Below are positions 1-9,047 of a DNA stretch of 64,000 bases, one piece after another. The first letter of the stretch is position 1. The number at the start of each line of letters is the position of its first letter. Below the pieces are notes generated by a model, which saw only the letters and a list, made by a program, of their open reading frames with translations, had not been told where the DNA came from and did no database searches. A program made the position numbers and the translations under genes. The stretch spans positions 124,001-188,000 of the forward strand of contig NZ_VDFU01000006.1 of NCBI RefSeq assembly GCF_006152115.1, given 5' to 3'. Origin of the DNA: Rubellimicrobium rubrum. Lineage in GTDB: Bacteria; Pseudomonadota; Alphaproteobacteria; Rhodobacterales; Rhodobacteraceae.

Positions 1-2
1 CG

Positions 3-470
3 GGCCGCCTGATGATTCAGAAGATCACGGACTATCGGCTGCATCTGGCGCAGCGTCGAGACGCTCCTGCGATCGCCACGCTGTCCGAGCTGAGGGGACG
101 TCCCGTGGTGGGCTACATTCCCGACATGATCTTCGATCGTGCGCTCGACTACTTGGGTGACCTGGATCTTGGGATGGTGCAACTCGCGTCGAACTCGGTC
201 CCTGTTCAACTCCAGTTGCTCCGTCAAGGCGGTGTAGGGATAGTCCACGATTTCGCGTTGCCGTTCGCGCCCGAGCTGGCCCGAATCCTCACCGGTCAGG
301 TCAGCTTCGTTCGCGCTTTCTATCTGGTTCGTCACGACGCCGACCGCCGGTCCGAGCGCATGACTCGTCTGGCCGACGCGATCGTCCAGGGCGTCCGTGA
401 CGAAGTTGCTCGCCTTGAGGGTCTTGCGCGCTTGACAGAGGAGCAGGGTGGCACAACCCTTGGGTCATAG
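3..470 (+). CDS. LysR-family transcriptional regulator, C-terminal part (5' truncated by window edge)
   Basis: The reading frame is open to the left edge, so this is the end of a gene that starts outside the window. About 155 residues are visible. They match the effector-binding domain of LysR regulators: a strand with GYIPDMIF, then a region with SNSVPVQLQLLRQG and GIVHDFALPF, which is typical of the co-inducer cleft. The DNA-binding helix-turn-helix would lie upstream and cannot be seen. The gene ends just before a CBS-domain gene on the same strand. Target genes cannot be inferred. Confidence 0.75.
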   Translation, partial: GRLMIQKITDYRLHLAQRRDAPAIATLSELRGRPVVGYIPDMIFDRALDYLGDLDLGMVQLASNSVPVQLQLLRQGGVGIVHDFALPFAPELARILTGQVSFVRAFYLVRHDADRRSERMTRLADAIVQGVRDEVARLEGLARLTEEQGGTTLGS

Positions 471-489
471 CGCAGTCAGGGAGACCGCC

Positions 490-924
490 ATGCTCGTGAG
501 ACAGATCCTCAAGTCTAAGGGGAACGACAGCGTTCTTACGATCCGCTCCGATGCCACGGTGGCCGACGCCGCCCGCATCCTCTCCGAGCGGCGGATCGGC
601 TGTCTCGTGGTCAGCGAAGATGGGACCCGGCCTTCGGGCGTCATCTCCGAGCGTGACATCGTCCGGGAGATGGGCGTTCGGGGGGTAGAGTGCTTTGAGG
701 AGACGGTTTCGCAGCTGATGACCGAGGATGTCGTCACGTGCAACTGCGACGATCAGGCCGACGATGTCCTGATCCGCATGACGGAAGGCCGCTTCCGCCA
801 CCTGCCTGTCATGGACGGCGGCACCATGATCGGCCTGATTTCCATCGGGGATGTTGTCAAGGCTCGCCTTTCGGAGCTGTCCATGGAAAAGGATGCTCTT
901 GAAGGGATGATCACGGGGCGTTGA
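490..924 (+). CDS. CBS-pair domain protein
   Basis: A 144-residue protein made almost entirely of two CBS motifs, residues about 8-60 and 78-130. Each carries the usual pattern of a hydrophobic strand, GVISERD or GLISIGD, and a helix. Such stand-alone CBS pairs bind adenosyl nucleotides and sense energy or redox state. The ATG at 490 was chosen over an in-frame ATG at 448 because AGGGAG sits directly upstream and the longer form would overlap the LysR gene. The stop codon shares one base with the start of coaD (TGATG), so the two are probably translationally coupled. The partner or target is unknown. Confidence 0.85.
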   Translation: MLVRQILKSKGNDSVLTIRSDATVADAARILSERRIGCLVVSEDGTRPSGVISERDIVREMGVRGVECFEETVSQLMTEDVVTCNCDDQADDVLIRMTEGRFRHLPVMDGGTMIGLISIGDVVKARLSELSMEKDALEGMITGR

Positions 925-1421
925 TGCGGATCGGCTTATATCCGGGGACGTTCGATCCGGTCACACTCGGCCATCTCGACATCATTCGCCGGGCCTGCAC
1001 CCTTGTCGATCGCCTAGTCATCGGCGTGGCCATCAACCGCGACAAAGGGCCTCTTTTCTCGCTGGAGGAAAGGGTGGCCCTGATCGGGGGAGAGATCACA
1101 GCCATCGAACAGTCGAGCGGGACGCACATCGTCGTGCATCCGTTCGAAAACCTCCTGATCGACTGCGCCCGTGACGTGGGCGCCTCGGTAATCATTCGAG
1201 GGCTCCGAGCCGTCGCCGATTTTGAGTACGAGTTTCAGATGGTCGGGATGAATCGGACTCTCGACGACTCGATAGAAACGGTCTTCCTGATGGCGGAGGC
1301 GCGGCACCAAGCCATTGCTTCCAAGCTCGTCAAGGAGATCGCTCGTCTGGGCGGAGACACCTCGCGCTTCGTGACTCCGGCCGTGAATACCGCCCTGCGG
1401 CAACGGTTTCCCGGAAAATGA
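924..1421 (+). CDS. coaD: Phosphopantetheine adenylyltransferase
   Basis: Catalyses the penultimate step of coenzyme A synthesis, transfer of AMP from ATP to 4'-phosphopantetheine. The 165-residue length is normal for the family. The N-terminus shows the nucleotidyltransferase signature with T14 and the GH pair at 16-17. The block around GLRAVADFEYEFQM is the substrate-binding region, and KLVKEIARLGGD is the C-terminal ATP-contact helix. ATG at 924 is preferred; an upstream TTG at 921 is also in frame. The start overlaps the stop of the CBS gene by one base. Confidence 0.97.
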   Translation: MRIGLYPGTFDPVTLGHLDIIRRACTLVDRLVIGVAINRDKGPLFSLEERVALIGGEITAIEQSSGTHIVVHPFENLLIDCARDVGASVIIRGLRAVADFEYEFQMVGMNRTLDDSIETVFLMAEARHQAIASKLVKEIARLGGDTSRFVTPAVNTALRQRFPGK

Positions 1422-1496
1422 AAGGACATGTCCGCAAGCCGTGTTGGTCTGCTTGGCCTGCCTCGTTGGTCTTGCTCACAGCGGAGCGTTGAGGCC

Positions 1497-1871
1497 CTAT
1501 CCGCCTTGATCCGTCTTTGCCTCTTGGACCTCTTGGACGTCGTTCGGGAGCATGGAGGGGCAATGGCGAAACAGCACGAACGCTAGAGGATCGCCAGCGC
1601 GGTAGATACCCCTTCGAACATCAGCAAAAACTACAACATCCATCGGGTGGCCGCAGGTTGTCCTAACTGAGCAGCGGAAGGCCGATCGAAGTTGAGTCCA
1701 GGAAATGCCGGCCTGCCGGCAGTTGACAGCATCGGCTGGCATGGCCCGTGCGGTCCTCGCAAGCATATGATGCAGATGCTCTGCGACCCAATCTTCGCTG
1801 GGCGGCCAGGCGAGGGCCACTCCCACGGCAAGCAGGGTTGCAACGACGGAGAGGAGTGCCATGCGTTTCAT
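1497..1871 (-). CDS. Small secreted protein of unknown function
   Basis: A 124-residue predicted protein. Residues 1-21 look like a Sec signal peptide: KR, then a hydrophobic stretch LLSVVATLLAVGVALA. The mature part has four cysteines (residues about 50, 67, 75 and 104), consistent with a periplasmic disulfide-bonded protein. No family is recognised. Only a weak ribosome-binding site precedes the ATG. It lies alone between coaD and a DUF1127 gene. The call rests on the signal peptide and the lack of any better frame. Confidence 0.5.
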   Translation of the reverse strand: MKRMALLSVVATLLAVGVALAWPPSEDWVAEHLHHMLARTARAMPADAVNCRQAGISWTQLRSAFRCSVRTTCGHPMDVVVFADVRRGIYRAGDPLAFVLFRHCPSMLPNDVQEVQEAKTDQGG

Positions 1872-2058
1872 AGGTTGTCCGGAGAGGAGCGGAGCGTCGG
1901 TTACCGAGCCGTCTCTACCACAACATAGCTTCGCAAGTTGTCAGCTTGGCAGTGAACCATGCCCGACCAAGAAATCGTCACTTCGGAAGGTTTGCTAAGG
2001 TTGCAAAACTCAGAACCCTCAATCTGTCTCACATGACCCGCAGACACCTCCAAACGAA

Positions 2059-2080
2059 AAGGCCGCCCAAAGGCGGCCTT
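2059..2080 (-). terminator. Rho-independent terminator of the DUF1127 gene
   Basis: A perfect 9-base inverted repeat (2059-2067 and 2072-2080) with a 4-base loop. Read on the minus strand the stem is followed by TTTT. It lies 22 bases past the stop of the minus-strand DUF1127 gene. Confidence 0.8.
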
Positions 2081-2102
2081 GGTAGGCAGTATCCCGGTCC
2101 GG

Positions 2103-2261
2103 TCAGCCGTAAACGGCTAAATGCGCCAAGCGCTCGGCGTCGCCGGGATGGATGTTGAGGTCGTCAGCCAGGTGGGCCGGAATTCCGCGAAGTTCGTTCA
2201 GCGTACGGCGATAAGCGGCGCGCTTCTCCATCGCGGAGCGGAGATGCGTAATCAAAGACAT
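2103..2261 (-). CDS. DUF1127 small protein
   Basis: A 52-residue basic protein of the DUF1127 family. The conserved pattern is a helix with RRTLNELRGIP, then LADDLNIHPGDAERLA. ATG at 2261 is chosen because GAGGATAACC lies directly upstream; an in-frame start further out would add an unrelated N-terminus. In Rhodobacter such proteins are small RNA-binding or stress-linked factors, some co-transcribed with regulatory RNAs. A strong terminator follows immediately, giving a short monocistronic unit. Confidence 0.85.
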   Translation of the reverse strand: MSLITHLRSAMEKRAAYRRTLNELRGIPAHLADDLNIHPGDAERLAHLAVYG

Positions 2262-2468
2262 GGTTATCCTCGGGTGCGGCAGGCCGCCCATCGGCCCGCT
2301 GACTGAGATATGGGCGACGCTGCGCTGCGGCACCAGCGACGGATCAGGCTATCCGGCATGCAGTGAATGCATAACATTTGTGCGCTGCTGTCATCGCAAG
2401 GTCACAGACGACGAACAAAGCAGGCGTTCGGCGCGTTGGAGGACGTCATGCATGCGTCGGAGAACTGA

Positions 2469-3434
2469 ATGAGCCGCTTTCGATCAGCACTTCCTGTCAT
2501 TCTGGTCGTCTCTGCCGGCCCTGCTGGGGCTCAACTGGTCGTGACGCCCGAGGCGATCGAGGCGGCGAATTACATTGCAGGCGATCTGCCCGACGATCCG
2601 TCGCCTCTCACGGCCAAGCTGCAGATCCTTCTTGATCGGGCCGGCATCTCACCCGGAGTCATCGACGGTCGAAAAGGTGGGATGTCCGAAAGCGCGATTC
2701 GGGCCTTTGAAGCCCGGCAAGGGCTTCCAGTGGACGGGGTGATTGACGCGGTCGTGTGGGATGCGCTTGGGGGTCCTTACTCACCCTCGGTCCTGCAACT
2801 CCACACGATCACTCCGGAGGATATGGCCAACATTGTCTCGTCGTTGCCAGAGGATTACGCGCAGTTGGCCGCCATGGACTGGCTGGGCTACCGGCGGACC
2901 AGCGAGATGCTGGCCGAGCGCTTTCACATGGATGAGGACTTTCTCTTGTCCATGAACCCGTCGGCTCGCTTTGTTGCGGGTGAGACCATCGTGGCCGCTG
3001 ATCCGGGCGCTTTCACCGGAGGCAGCGTAGCAAGGGTGGAGGTTCGGAAGGGCGAAAGTCGGCTGGCCGCGTTTGACGACTTTGGGCAGATGCTGGCGAA
3101 CTACCCTGTCACCATCGGATCATCCTTCACGCCCTCGCCTGAGGGACTCGTTGAGGTAACGGCGATCGCGCATCTGCCGACCTACCACTACGATCCTGAG
3201 AACTTCGTCCAAGGGGAGAACACTGATCCCCTGGTTCTTCCGCCAGGGCCGAACGGTCCTGTGGGATCGGTCTGGATCGACCTGTCCAAACCCACCTATG
3301 GCCTCCATGGCACCCCAGAGCCTTCGGTCCTGTTTCAAAGGGCCAGTCATGGTTGTGTCCGGCTCACCAACTGGGACGCCGAGGAACTCGCCAGTTTGGT
3401 GCGGGAAGGCACGGTGGTGGAGTTTGTCGAATGA
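2469..3434 (+). CDS. L,D-transpeptidase with peptidoglycan-binding domain
   Basis: A 321-residue exported enzyme predicted to form 3-3 cross-links in peptidoglycan or attach proteins to it. Residues 1-21 are a signal peptide ending near AGAQ. A peptidoglycan-binding type 1 domain follows at about 45-105 (LQILLDRAGISPGVIDG, AIRAFEARQGLPVDG). The YkuD catalytic domain occupies the C-terminal third. Its active site is visible as H280, H294 and the nucleophile C296 in SHGCVRL. The stop overlaps the start of the next gene as ATGA, so the two cell-wall enzymes are coupled. Confidence 0.93.
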   Translation: MSRFRSALPVILVVSAGPAGAQLVVTPEAIEAANYIAGDLPDDPSPLTAKLQILLDRAGISPGVIDGRKGGMSESAIRAFEARQGLPVDGVIDAVVWDALGGPYSPSVLQLHTITPEDMANIVSSLPEDYAQLAAMDWLGYRRTSEMLAERFHMDEDFLLSMNPSARFVAGETIVAADPGAFTGGSVARVEVRKGESRLAAFDDFGQMLANYPVTIGSSFTPSPEGLVEVTAIAHLPTYHYDPENFVQGENTDPLVLPPGPNGPVGSVWIDLSKPTYGLHGTPEPSVLFQRASHGCVRLTNWDAEELASLVREGTVVEFVE

Positions 3435-4240
3435 GGGTTCTCGGATCGCTCCTGACACTTTGTTTCATGACGACAGGAGCCCAAGCCCAGGACCAGGGCG
3501 CCACCCAGCTTGCCCCGGACGATGCTCCTACGCCGGTGGTTCGTCCTGCTGATGATACTCCGGCTGACGCTAGGCCTGTGGAAGCAGAGTCCAAGGCCAT
3601 CGATGAGTCCGGGAAAAGGAACGATGTTCCGCACGCGCCGGAGTCGAAGCCTCTGGCATCCCCGATCCGCGAGACCTTGGCTGAACCAGAGGAGGAGCTG
3701 AGAGCCTGCTTGGCGGCCCTGACCGACCTCGGGGTGACCTTTGTCACGGGCGACCCGATCACGGAGGCGGAGGACCGTGATTGCGGGATGGTCAATCCAG
3801 TGACCATCACGGAGATCGCGACAGGGGTCGACCTTGAACCCGACGCGACCTTGCGTTGCAGTACGGCCTTGGCGGCTGCGCGGTGGGTCGCGGACGCGGT
3901 CGGTCCGTTCAGCCAGAAGCTCGGGGACCGGGGCCGCCTCGTGGGTCTGGATAACGGAACCGCCTATCTTTGTCGGCCGCGCGCCGATGGCGAAACATCC
4001 GAGCACGCTTTCGGCAACGCCCTCGATATCATGGCATTCCGGTTCGAGCGCGGTGATCCGATTCCCGTTCAACCCCGGGGCGGCGATGGAACGATTGAAG
4101 AGTCATTCCAGCGTGCTGTGCGGTCTGCCGCCTGTCTGGACTTCACCACCGTTCTGGGGCCGGGAAGCGATCCAGACCATCGCGACCACCTCCACTTGGA
4201 CGTGAAATGGCGCGAGAACGGGTTTCGGATCTGTCAATGA
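3431..4240 (+). CDS. Extensin-like C-terminal domain protein, probable peptidoglycan peptidase
   Basis: A 269-residue secreted protein. A signal peptide (1-20, ending GAQAQ) is followed by a proline- and acid-rich linker of about 70 residues. The Extensin-like_C domain (PF06904) has paired cysteines and the elements SEHAFGNALDI and DHLHLD. These resemble the metal-binding histidine and aspartate layout of D-Ala-D-Ala/M15-type peptidases, so a cell-wall hydrolase role is inferred. The start at 3431 overlaps the transpeptidase stop. The longer in-frame start at 3353 was rejected because it lies inside that gene and lacks the signal peptide. Confidence 0.88.
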   Translation: MRVLGSLLTLCFMTTGAQAQDQGATQLAPDDAPTPVVRPADDTPADARPVEAESKAIDESGKRNDVPHAPESKPLASPIRETLAEPEEELRACLAALTDLGVTFVTGDPITEAEDRDCGMVNPVTITEIATGVDLEPDATLRCSTALAAARWVADAVGPFSQKLGDRGRLVGLDNGTAYLCRPRADGETSEHAFGNALDIMAFRFERGDPIPVQPRGGDGTIEESFQRAVRSAACLDFTTVLGPGSDPDHRDHLHLDVKWRENGFRICQ

Positions 4241-4241
4241 A

Positions 4242-4264
4242 GGCAGTCCCCACAGGGGACTGCC
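4242..4264 (+). terminator. Hairpin between the convergent extensin-like gene and gap
   Basis: A perfect 10-base inverted repeat with a 3-base loop starts just after the stop codon of the plus-strand gene. There is no clear T-run on either side, so termination strength is uncertain. It sits between two convergent genes and could serve both. Confidence 0.5.
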
Positions 4265-4289
4265 AAGGCTATTCAGCCATGATCCTGCC

Positions 4290-5312
4290 TTAGATGAGCT
4301 TGCCCATGGCGACGGCCGTGTCTGCCATGCGGTTCGAGAAGCCCCACTCATTGTCGTACCAGGATAGGATCCGGCAAAGCGTGCCGTCCATGACCTTGGT
4401 CTGGTCCATGTGGAACACCGAGGAATGGGGATCGTGGTTGAAGTCCGACGAAACCAGCTTCTCCTCGGTGAAGCCAAGGATACCCTTCAGGCGGCCCTGG
4501 GCGGCACTGCGGATCGCCTCGTTGATCTCCTGGACCGACGTCGCGCGCCTGGCGACGAACTTGAAGTCCACAACCGAGACGTTGGGGGTAGGCACACGGA
4601 TCGACACGCCATCAAGCTTACCGTTCAGGTCGGGCAGAACCTTGCCCACCGCCTTGGCTGCGCCTGTCGAGGTCGGAATCATCGACAGGGCCGCTGCGCG
4701 GGCGCGGTACAGGTCCTTGTGCATCGTATCCAGCGTGGGCTGGTCGCCGGTGTAGCTGTGGATCGTGGTCATGAAGCCATGGTGGATGCCGATAGCCTCC
4801 TGAAGGACATAGGCGACCGGCGCGAGGCAGTTGGTGGTGCAGGACGCATTCGACACCACATGATCGTTGGCGTCCAACGACCCGTCGTTCACTCCGTAGA
4901 CGATCGTCTTGACCGCCTTATCGGTCGTCCACTCCTCGCCGGACACCGGGGCCGAGACGAGCACGCGCTTGGAGCCGTTCTGGAGGTGCAGCGCCGCCTT
5001 GGGCCCATCGGTGAAGATCCCGGTGCATTCCATCGCGATATCGACATTCTGCCAAGGCAGCTTGGTGGGGTCGCGTTCGGCGGTCACTTGCATGGGCCCG
5101 CGGCCCGCGTCGATCGTGTTCTCGGTGGTGGTGACGGTGCCGGGAAAACGTCCATGGACCGAGTCGTAGCGGAGCAGGTGGGCGTTGGTTTCGACCGGGC
5201 CCAAGTCGTTGATGGCAACAACCTCGATGTCGGTCCGGCCCGATTCGATGATGGCGCGCAGCACGTTGCGCCCGATGCGGCCGAAGCCGTTGATCCCCAC
5301 CTTGACCACCAT
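4290..5312 (-). CDS. gap: Glyceraldehyde-3-phosphate dehydrogenase, type I
   Basis: Oxidises glyceraldehyde 3-phosphate to 1,3-bisphosphoglycerate in glycolysis, or the reverse. The 340-residue length fits the family. The N-terminal Rossmann motif is GINGFGRIGRN. The catalytic cysteine is C158 within ASCTTNC. The segment INDLGP, with an acidic residue after the second strand, points to NAD preference. tkt lies close by on the same strand, a common arrangement of central carbon genes in this group, but the DoxX gene on the opposite strand separates them. Confidence 0.97.
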   Translation of the reverse strand: MVVKVGINGFGRIGRNVLRAIIESGRTDIEVVAINDLGPVETNAHLLRYDSVHGRFPGTVTTTENTIDAGRGPMQVTAERDPTKLPWQNVDIAMECTGIFTDGPKAALHLQNGSKRVLVSAPVSGEEWTTDKAVKTIVYGVNDGSLDANDHVVSNASCTTNCLAPVAYVLQEAIGIHHGFMTTIHSYTGDQPTLDTMHKDLYRARAAALSMIPTSTGAAKAVGKVLPDLNGKLDGVSIRVPTPNVSVVDFKFVARRATSVQEINEAIRSAAQGRLKGILGFTEEKLVSSDFNHDPHSSVFHMDQTKVMDGTLCRILSWYDNEWGFSNRMADTAVAMGKLI

Positions 5313-5443
5313 AGCCGTACTCCTTGTACCGGCGCGTCCGTTGCGCCATTGCGCGGCAACATGGCGATTCCGGCGCGAAGGTCAACCAAGCCTGTCGCAG
5401 GTCTCCCCTCGTGCCTTACCTCACCAGTCGGAGGGTCCAGGCC

Positions 5444-5827
5444 ATGATCGCACGTCCGCTCGCCTTGCTGGTCGCCAGACTTCTTTTTGCGCAGCTCTTC
5501 CTGCTCGGGTCGGTCCAGAAGTGGCTGGACCCACATACCGTGGAGCAGCTGCTCGCGGGCAAGGCCTGGCCCGAGTGGCTCGTCTGGCCCGCGCTCGTTT
5601 TCAATCTCATCGCCGGGATCATTCTGGTGCTGGGGATCTGGACTCGACCAGTTGCAGGCCTGCTGGCCGCATACTGCGTGGTCACGAGCCTGTTCCACTT
5701 CATCCCCGGCGATGGCTGGCAGATGTCGATCTTTGTCAAGAACTGGGCCATCGCGGGGGGATGTCTTGCCTTAGCGGCGGCCGGGCCGGGGCGCTGGGCG
5801 CTCCGGCCTGACCAACCGTCAAAGTAG
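5444..5827 (+). CDS. DoxX family membrane protein
   Basis: A 127-residue protein with about four hydrophobic segments and the DoxX-type layout: a first helix with [20 protein letters not shown], a second with [24 protein letters not shown], and a short cytoplasmic tail. DoxX proteins are small inner-membrane proteins linked to redox or thiol stress. ATG at 5444 has GGAGGG upstream; the longer in-frame start at 5324 would run into the gap promoter region. The 3' end overlaps the convergent tkt gene by 9 bases. Confidence 0.82.
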   Translation: MIARPLALLVARLLFAQLFLLGSVQKWLDPHTVEQLLAGKAWPEWLVWPALVFNLIAGIILVLGIWTRPVAGLLAAYCVVTSLFHFIPGDGWQMSIFVKNWAIAGGCLALAAAGPGRWALRPDQPSK

Positions 5828-7831
5828 CGACTGAGCGATCCGGCACACGTTGTCGGACGTGATCCCGAACTGCTCGTACAGGACTTCGGCCGGCGCCGAG
5901 GCGCCAAAGCTCGTCATCCCCACGAAGGCGGCTTTGGCCTCACGACCGCCATCGCCCAGCAACCAGCGATCCCAGGACTGGCGCACGCCCGCTTCGATGG
6001 CGATCCGCACGGCACCCGGCGGCAGGACGCGACGCCGCACCCGTTCATCCTGCGCGGCGAACAGTTCCATGGAGGGCACCGAAACGACCCGGGTCCCGAT
6101 GCCCTGCTCCTCCAGTTTCCCGCGCGCGGCCATGGCGATCTCGACCTCGGAGCCGGTCGCCAACAGGATCACCTGACGCTTGCCCGTAGCCTCGGCCAGA
6201 ATATAGGCGCCCTGAGCCGACAGGTTCTTGTTGGTATGTTCGGTCCGGACGGGCTGCAGGTTCTGGCGTGACAGTGCCAGCACGGAGGGACCGGGGTGCG
6301 TCAAGGCCAGTTCCCAGGCTTCCGCGGTCTCGACCGTGTCGGCGGGGCGGAAGACGCGCAGGCCGGGCGTCGCGCGCAACATGGCCAGGTGCTCCACCGG
6401 CTGGTGGGTCGGGCCATCCTCGCCCAGCCCGATCGAGTCGTGGGTGAACACATAGACCACGCGTGCGCCCATCAGGGCCGAGAGCCGCACTGCTGGCCGT
6501 GCATAGTCGGCGAAGCACAGGAACGTTCCGCCATAGGGCACTACGCCCCCATGCAGCGCGATCCCGTTCATCGCGGATGCCATTCCATGCTCGCGGATTC
6601 CGTAATGGATGTAGCGGCCCTTACGGTTTCCGGGATCAAAGATGCCGAGATCCTTGGTCTTGGTGTTGTTGGACCCTGTGAGGTCGGCCGAGCCGCCGAG
6701 CGTTTCGGGCATGATGCCGTTGATGGCCTCCAGCACGATCTCGGAGGATTTGCGGGTGGCGACGCCTTTGGTCTCGGCCGAGGCTGCCTTCTTGACGTCC
6801 CGGATCGCTGCGGCAAGGCGGCGGGGCGGCTCGCCGGCCGCGATCCGTCGGAACTCGGTCTGCCGTGCGGCGGGAAGGGCGGTGATCCGCTCCTCCCATT
6901 CGGCGCGAAGTTGTGCGCCCCGACTCCCCATCTGCTCCCAGCGAGCCTTGATGTCCGCCGGGATCTCGAAGGCGCCATGCTCCCAGCCGTATACCGCACG
7001 CGTGTCGGCGATCAGCTTGGCGTCGGTGAGAGCACCATGACCCTTGGACGTGTCCTGCGCCGAGGAGCCCAGGGCGATGTGCGTGCGACAGGCGATCATC
7101 GAGGGCCGGGGGTCGGCCTTGGCGGCAATGATTGCCGCGTCGATGGCCGTCGGATCATGGCCGTCGATCGCCTGCACATGCCAGCCCGAAGCCGCGAAGC
7201 GCGCGCCTTGGTCCGTTTCATCTGCAATCGAGACCTTGCCGTCGATGGTGATGCCGTTGTCATCGAACAGAACGATCAGACGGGACAGCTTCTGTTTGCC
7301 CGCTAGGGCGATGGCTTCTTGGCTTACCCCCTCCATGAGGCAACCGTCGCCGGCAATGACATAGGTGTGGTGGTCGATGACCTTGGCCCCGAACCGGGCG
7401 CGCAGGGCCTCTTCGGCGATCGCGAACCCCACGGAATTAGCGAGGCCTTGGCCGAGCGGGCCGGTCGTTGTCTCCACCCCGGCTGTGTGATGCACCTCGG
7501 GATGCCCCGGCGTGCGCGATCCCCACTGCCGGAAGTTCCGGATCTGCTCGAGAGTCATATCGTCGTAGCCGGTCAGGTGGAGGAGCGCGTAAAGCAGCAT
7601 GGAGCCGTGTCCAGCCGACAGGATGACCCGGTCCCGGTCTGGCCAGAACGGAGCCTTGGGGTCGAATCTCAGGTGCTTGTCGAACAGCACGGTTGCCACG
7701 TCCGCCATGCCCATCGGCATTCCGGAATGACCAGAGTTGGCCGCCGCCACGGCATCGAGCGTCAGCGTGCGGATCGCGGCAGCAAGCCGCCAATGCTCGA
7801 AATGCGCGTTGCGCAGGCTCGCGATGTCCAT
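5819..7831 (-). CDS. tkt: Transketolase
   Basis: A 670-residue thiamine-diphosphate enzyme of the non-oxidative pentose phosphate pathway. It shows the N-terminal [14 protein letters not shown] and [18 protein letters not shown] blocks and a ThDP-binding GDG. The second-domain transketolase motif includes [21 protein letters not shown] good GAGGAG ribosome-binding site precedes the ATG. Given the xylose operon elsewhere in this window, it would also process xylulose 5-phosphate. Expression is probably independent of the plus-strand neighbours. Confidence 0.97.
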   Translation of the reverse strand: MDIASLRNAHFEHWRLAAAIRTLTLDAVAAANSGHSGMPMGMADVATVLFDKHLRFDPKAPFWPDRDRVILSAGHGSMLLYALLHLTGYDDMTLEQIRNFRQWGSRTPGHPEVHHTAGVETTTGPLGQGLANSVGFAIAEEALRARFGAKVIDHHTYVIAGDGCLMEGVSQEAIALAGKQKLSRLIVLFDDNGITIDGKVSIADETDQGARFAASGWHVQAIDGHDPTAIDAAIIAAKADPRPSMIACRTHIALGSSAQDTSKGHGALTDAKLIADTRAVYGWEHGAFEIPADIKARWEQMGSRGAQLRAEWEERITALPAARQTEFRRIAAGEPPRRLAAAIRDVKKAASAETKGVATRKSSEIVLEAINGIMPETLGGSADLTGSNNTKTKDLGIFDPGNRKGRYIHYGIREHGMASAMNGIALHGGVVPYGGTFLCFADYARPAVRLSALMGARVVYVFTHDSIGLGEDGPTHQPVEHLAMLRATPGLRVFRPADTVETAEAWELALTHPGPSVLALSRQNLQPVRTEHTNKNLSAQGAYILAEATGKRQVILLATGSEVEIAMAARGKLEEQGIGTRVVSVPSMELFAAQDERVRRRVLPPGAVRIAIEAGVRQSWDRWLLGDGGREAKAAFVGMTSFGASAPAEVLYEQFGITSDNVCRIAQSLL

Positions 7832-8033
7832 AAATCACTCCTCCCGGTTCCGGGCCTGACTTACCAGCGTAACAGGCAAGATCAAGCGTGGCTTCCAAGT
7901 CGTTCTCGAAAAAGGGGAGTCGCGCAATTGCGAGCGGCGCAGGTTTCCCATAGACTTTGGGCCGAACGGGCGCGGGAAGCGCTTGCGGAGCGGGGCGGCC
8001 TCCCGCCTTCGACAAGAATGAGGCGGGGGACGT

Positions 8034-8390
8034 ATGGACGAGTCAGGCGGTGCAGGCGATTTGGGCGATCTACTTGAGGCACGTCGCCGTATCGTCGCGG
8101 CGTTCGAGGGCATCGCCGGCGGGGCAGAGTCCTTGGCCGCCAAAGCGGCTTCGGCGGCCGAGATCGAACGCCTTCGGGTCGAATTGGATGACGAGCGCGT
8201 CGTCAATGCCCAACTTGAGGAGCGCGTCCGTGCCCTGCGCGAGCGCGAGAGCGATCGTGCAGCCCTCGAGGCAGAGGTGATCCGTCTCAGAGCCGAGGTC
8301 GAAGCCCTCAAGGCTGCCCGAGATGCCGAGCGCGGCGAGATCGATGCCGTTCTTTCCGAACTCATCCCAATCGTCGAGGAGGCGCGCTGA
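8034..8390 (+). CDS. Coiled-coil protein coupled to zapA
   Basis: A 118-residue acidic protein. Residues about 40-105 form an uninterrupted heptad-type coiled coil rich in Glu, Arg, Ala and Leu. There is no signal peptide or membrane segment. Its stop shares one base with the zapA start (CTGATG), so the products are probably made together. A helper role in Z-ring bundling, comparable with ZapB, is only an inference from the coiled coil and the neighbour. A GGGGGACG ribosome-binding site supports the start. Confidence 0.75.
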   Translation: MDESGGAGDLGDLLEARRRIVAAFEGIAGGAESLAAKAASAAEIERLRVELDDERVVNAQLEERVRALRERESDRAALEAEVIRLRAEVEALKAARDAERGEIDAVLSELIPIVEEAR

Positions 8391-8821
8391 TGCCACAAGT
8401 CGAAATCATCGTCGGAGGCCGCAGCTTCGAAGTGGCTTGCCAGCCCGGCGAAGAGCCATTCCTCAAGTCTGCCGCGGAGTTGCTGGATGTCGAGGCGTCC
8501 ACACTCAGCGAGCAGATCGGTCGCATGCCGGAAGCTCGGATGCTGTTGATGGCGGGCTTGCTGCTGGCAGACAAGACGGCCGGGCTTGAGGACCGCCTGC
8601 GGGAGGCCGAAGCAAAGGTCGCGCAACTCGAGGCCCAGCTTGCGGCGACGCCCAAGACCGTCGAAGTGCCGGTCGAGGTTCCGGTTGAGGTTCGCATCGA
8701 AGTCCCTGTCATCCCGGCCGAGGTTCGACAGTTGTTCATCGACGTGGCGGACGAGGCCGAGGCCCTGTCGAATGCGGTGCGACAGCTTGTTCCCGGTCAG
8801 GCAAAGAAGATCACGGCCTGA
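8390..8821 (+). CDS. zapA: Cell division protein ZapA
   Basis: A 143-residue protein that would bind FtsZ and cross-link filaments in the division ring. The N-terminal ZapA domain is visible (VEIIVGGRSFEVACQPGEE, LLDVEASTLSEQIGRMPEARMLLMAGLLLADK). A coiled coil follows, then a Val/Pro/Glu-rich repeat near residues 95-110 (VPVEVPVEV). Its length exceeds the usual ~100 residues because of this C-terminal extension. It is coupled to the upstream coiled-coil gene. Confidence 0.9.
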   Translation: MPQVEIIVGGRSFEVACQPGEEPFLKSAAELLDVEASTLSEQIGRMPEARMLLMAGLLLADKTAGLEDRLREAEAKVAQLEAQLAATPKTVEVPVEVPVEVRIEVPVIPAEVRQLFIDVADEAEALSNAVRQLVPGQAKKITA

Positions 8822-8842
8822 GCCGCCAGTCTGACAGGCGAT

Positions 8843-9003
8843 CCCGCTGTGTCGGCAGGGGCCTCAGCTGAACCGCAAAGCAGGAGCGCTTTCTATCCAG
8901 GCGCCCTGATGGTGCCCCGTGAGCACGGGACACCATCTTGGGATGAAGTGAGAACCCTCTGGCCCATGGGCCAAGTCTTGCAGTTCTGTACAGGCGAAGC
9001 GGG
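8843..9003 (+). ncRNA. ssrS: 6S RNA candidate
   Basis: A 161-base non-coding stretch directly after zapA, the place where 6S RNA lies in many proteobacteria. By hand it folds as one long rod. The outer stem pairs CCCGCT (8843-8848) with AGCGGG (8998-9003) and GCCT (8861-8864) with AGGC (8992-8995). A middle helix pairs GAAC/GCAA with TTGC/GTTC. A central open region is followed by a long apical hairpin (8908-8937). This matches the 6S shape, an open-promoter mimic that binds the housekeeping RNA polymerase. Ends are approximate and no covariance model was run. Confidence 0.5.
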
Positions 9004-9023
9004 TGCTTCGGGCCAGGAGAAGA

Positions 9024-9039
9024 GGGCCTTTGCAGGCCC
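9024..9039 (+). terminator. Short hairpin after the 6S candidate, before the convergent grxD
   Basis: A 6-base GC-rich stem (9024-9029 and 9034-9039) with a 4-base loop lies between the candidate RNA and the end of the minus-strand glutaredoxin gene. No good T-run follows on either strand. It is a weak terminator candidate. Confidence 0.35.
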
Positions 9040-9047
9040 GCAGGCTT

